Origin: Luidia sarsii
Taxonomy: Eukaryota > Echinodermata > Asteroidea > Paxillosida > Luidiidae
DNA length: 64,000 bases
NCBI GenBank assembly: GCA_949987565.1
Contig: OX465104.1
Location: 4,459,052 to 4,523,051 of the forward strand
Direction: 5' to 3'
The position numbers and the translations under genes are program-made. Below are positions 63,535-64,000 of the stretch, in pieces. The notes below the pieces were generated by a model that was not told where the DNA came from, made no database searches, and saw nothing but the letters and a program-made list of their open reading frames with translations. Position 1 is the first letter of the stretch; each line of letters begins with the position of its first letter.

Positions 63535-64000
63535 CTATACAGAAAATTGTGTACACCAAATTTACTTGATCTGGAAAACCGACAGCTTGTGCCTTGTGGC
63601 TAAGAAAAAACTGCATTTCTACATTTCTAGTCAATGAAAAGACAAATAATTTTATTGTCAAAACTTATTTCAGAAATTGGATTTACTCTTTCTAGTTTTA
63701 AGATCACGTAGAGTAAATTTAGATGAATGGAAAATATTTTGCAGATCACAGTACAGTACATTTTCTGCAAGATTTGTTTCCAAGAAGAATATTAACAAAA
63801 GTTAATTCAAATTGGAAATAAAGTACTCGCCAAGCACATGACATGGCCATGGGCTTAATCTGTATGCCCATATATTCCTCACTTGCCCATAAACAAATAT
63901 ATTATAAAGAAGTACTAATAATGTTATAATTTTCAAAATATCAACATTCACATTCATTATCCTGATGATAGTGATTACAATACATGTGATTAATTTGTGC
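63535..64000. other. No gene seen
   Basis: AT-rich sequence to the window end without recognised features. Confidence 0.5.

Overview
The window is genomic DNA from an animal. Genes are split by GT-AG introns, two conserved animal genes can be assembled from exons, and most of the rest is transposon sequence, satellites and foldback elements. The many GTACATGTAC-type palindromes and the mix of repeat families suggest a marine invertebrate deuterostome. A lancelet (Branchiostoma-like) is my best guess from memory, at low to moderate confidence.

Bases 1-14600 are a degenerate U2 snRNA locus invaded by non-LTR retrotransposons (LINEs). A U2 gene with every expected helix, the branch-site pairing GTAGTA and an Sm site lies at 1617-1805 (+). 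Broken U2 pieces lie at 4559-4620, 4764-4810 and 5284-5433. LINE pieces, almost all on the minus strand, come from two related families, called A and B here. ORF1 carries an RRM-like region, three CCHC knuckles, a Cys-rich segment and two C-terminal C2H2 fingers. ORF2 carries an APE-type endonuclease and a reverse transcriptase. Many pieces are joined in the wrong order.

Bases 14614-26960 are a tandem array of five units of about 2.48 kb. Each unit holds a LINE 5' UTR, a shortened ORF1 and two copies of the first ~25 nt of U2. Across the window, 14 LINE 5' ends are joined to this U2 5' end at the same U2 position, after nucleotide 28. That is the pattern expected of a U2-targeting retrotransposon. 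The Keno families of the Tx1 clade are described with that target.

Bases 29155-40816 hold a segmental duplication of about 2.5 kb. It carries an ancient ORF1 relic, a GC-rich minisatellite and one exon of NAT9. That exon is present three times: one intact (37647-37733), one frameshifted, and one with a stop codon and no acceptor. Two plus-strand LINEs with A/B-chimeric ORF1 lie between the copies. One is interrupted by a 1937-bp DNA transposon with ~190-bp inverted repeats, a TTAA target duplication and a THAP-domain ORF (Kolobok-like). The 3' exons of NAT9 follow at 41068-42199; its 5' exons were not found.

Bases 46979-59727 (-) encode a complete 376-residue ADAP (centaurin-alpha) protein in eight exons: ArfGAP domain, then two PH domains. 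Its introns contain tRNA-derived SINEs, a dispersed hairpin repeat and a palindromic minisatellite. Bases 61554-63525 are a large foldback element with a second foldback element nested in it, both flanked by 9-bp target duplications (Mutator-like). Other stretches show only AT-rich sequence without a supportable gene.
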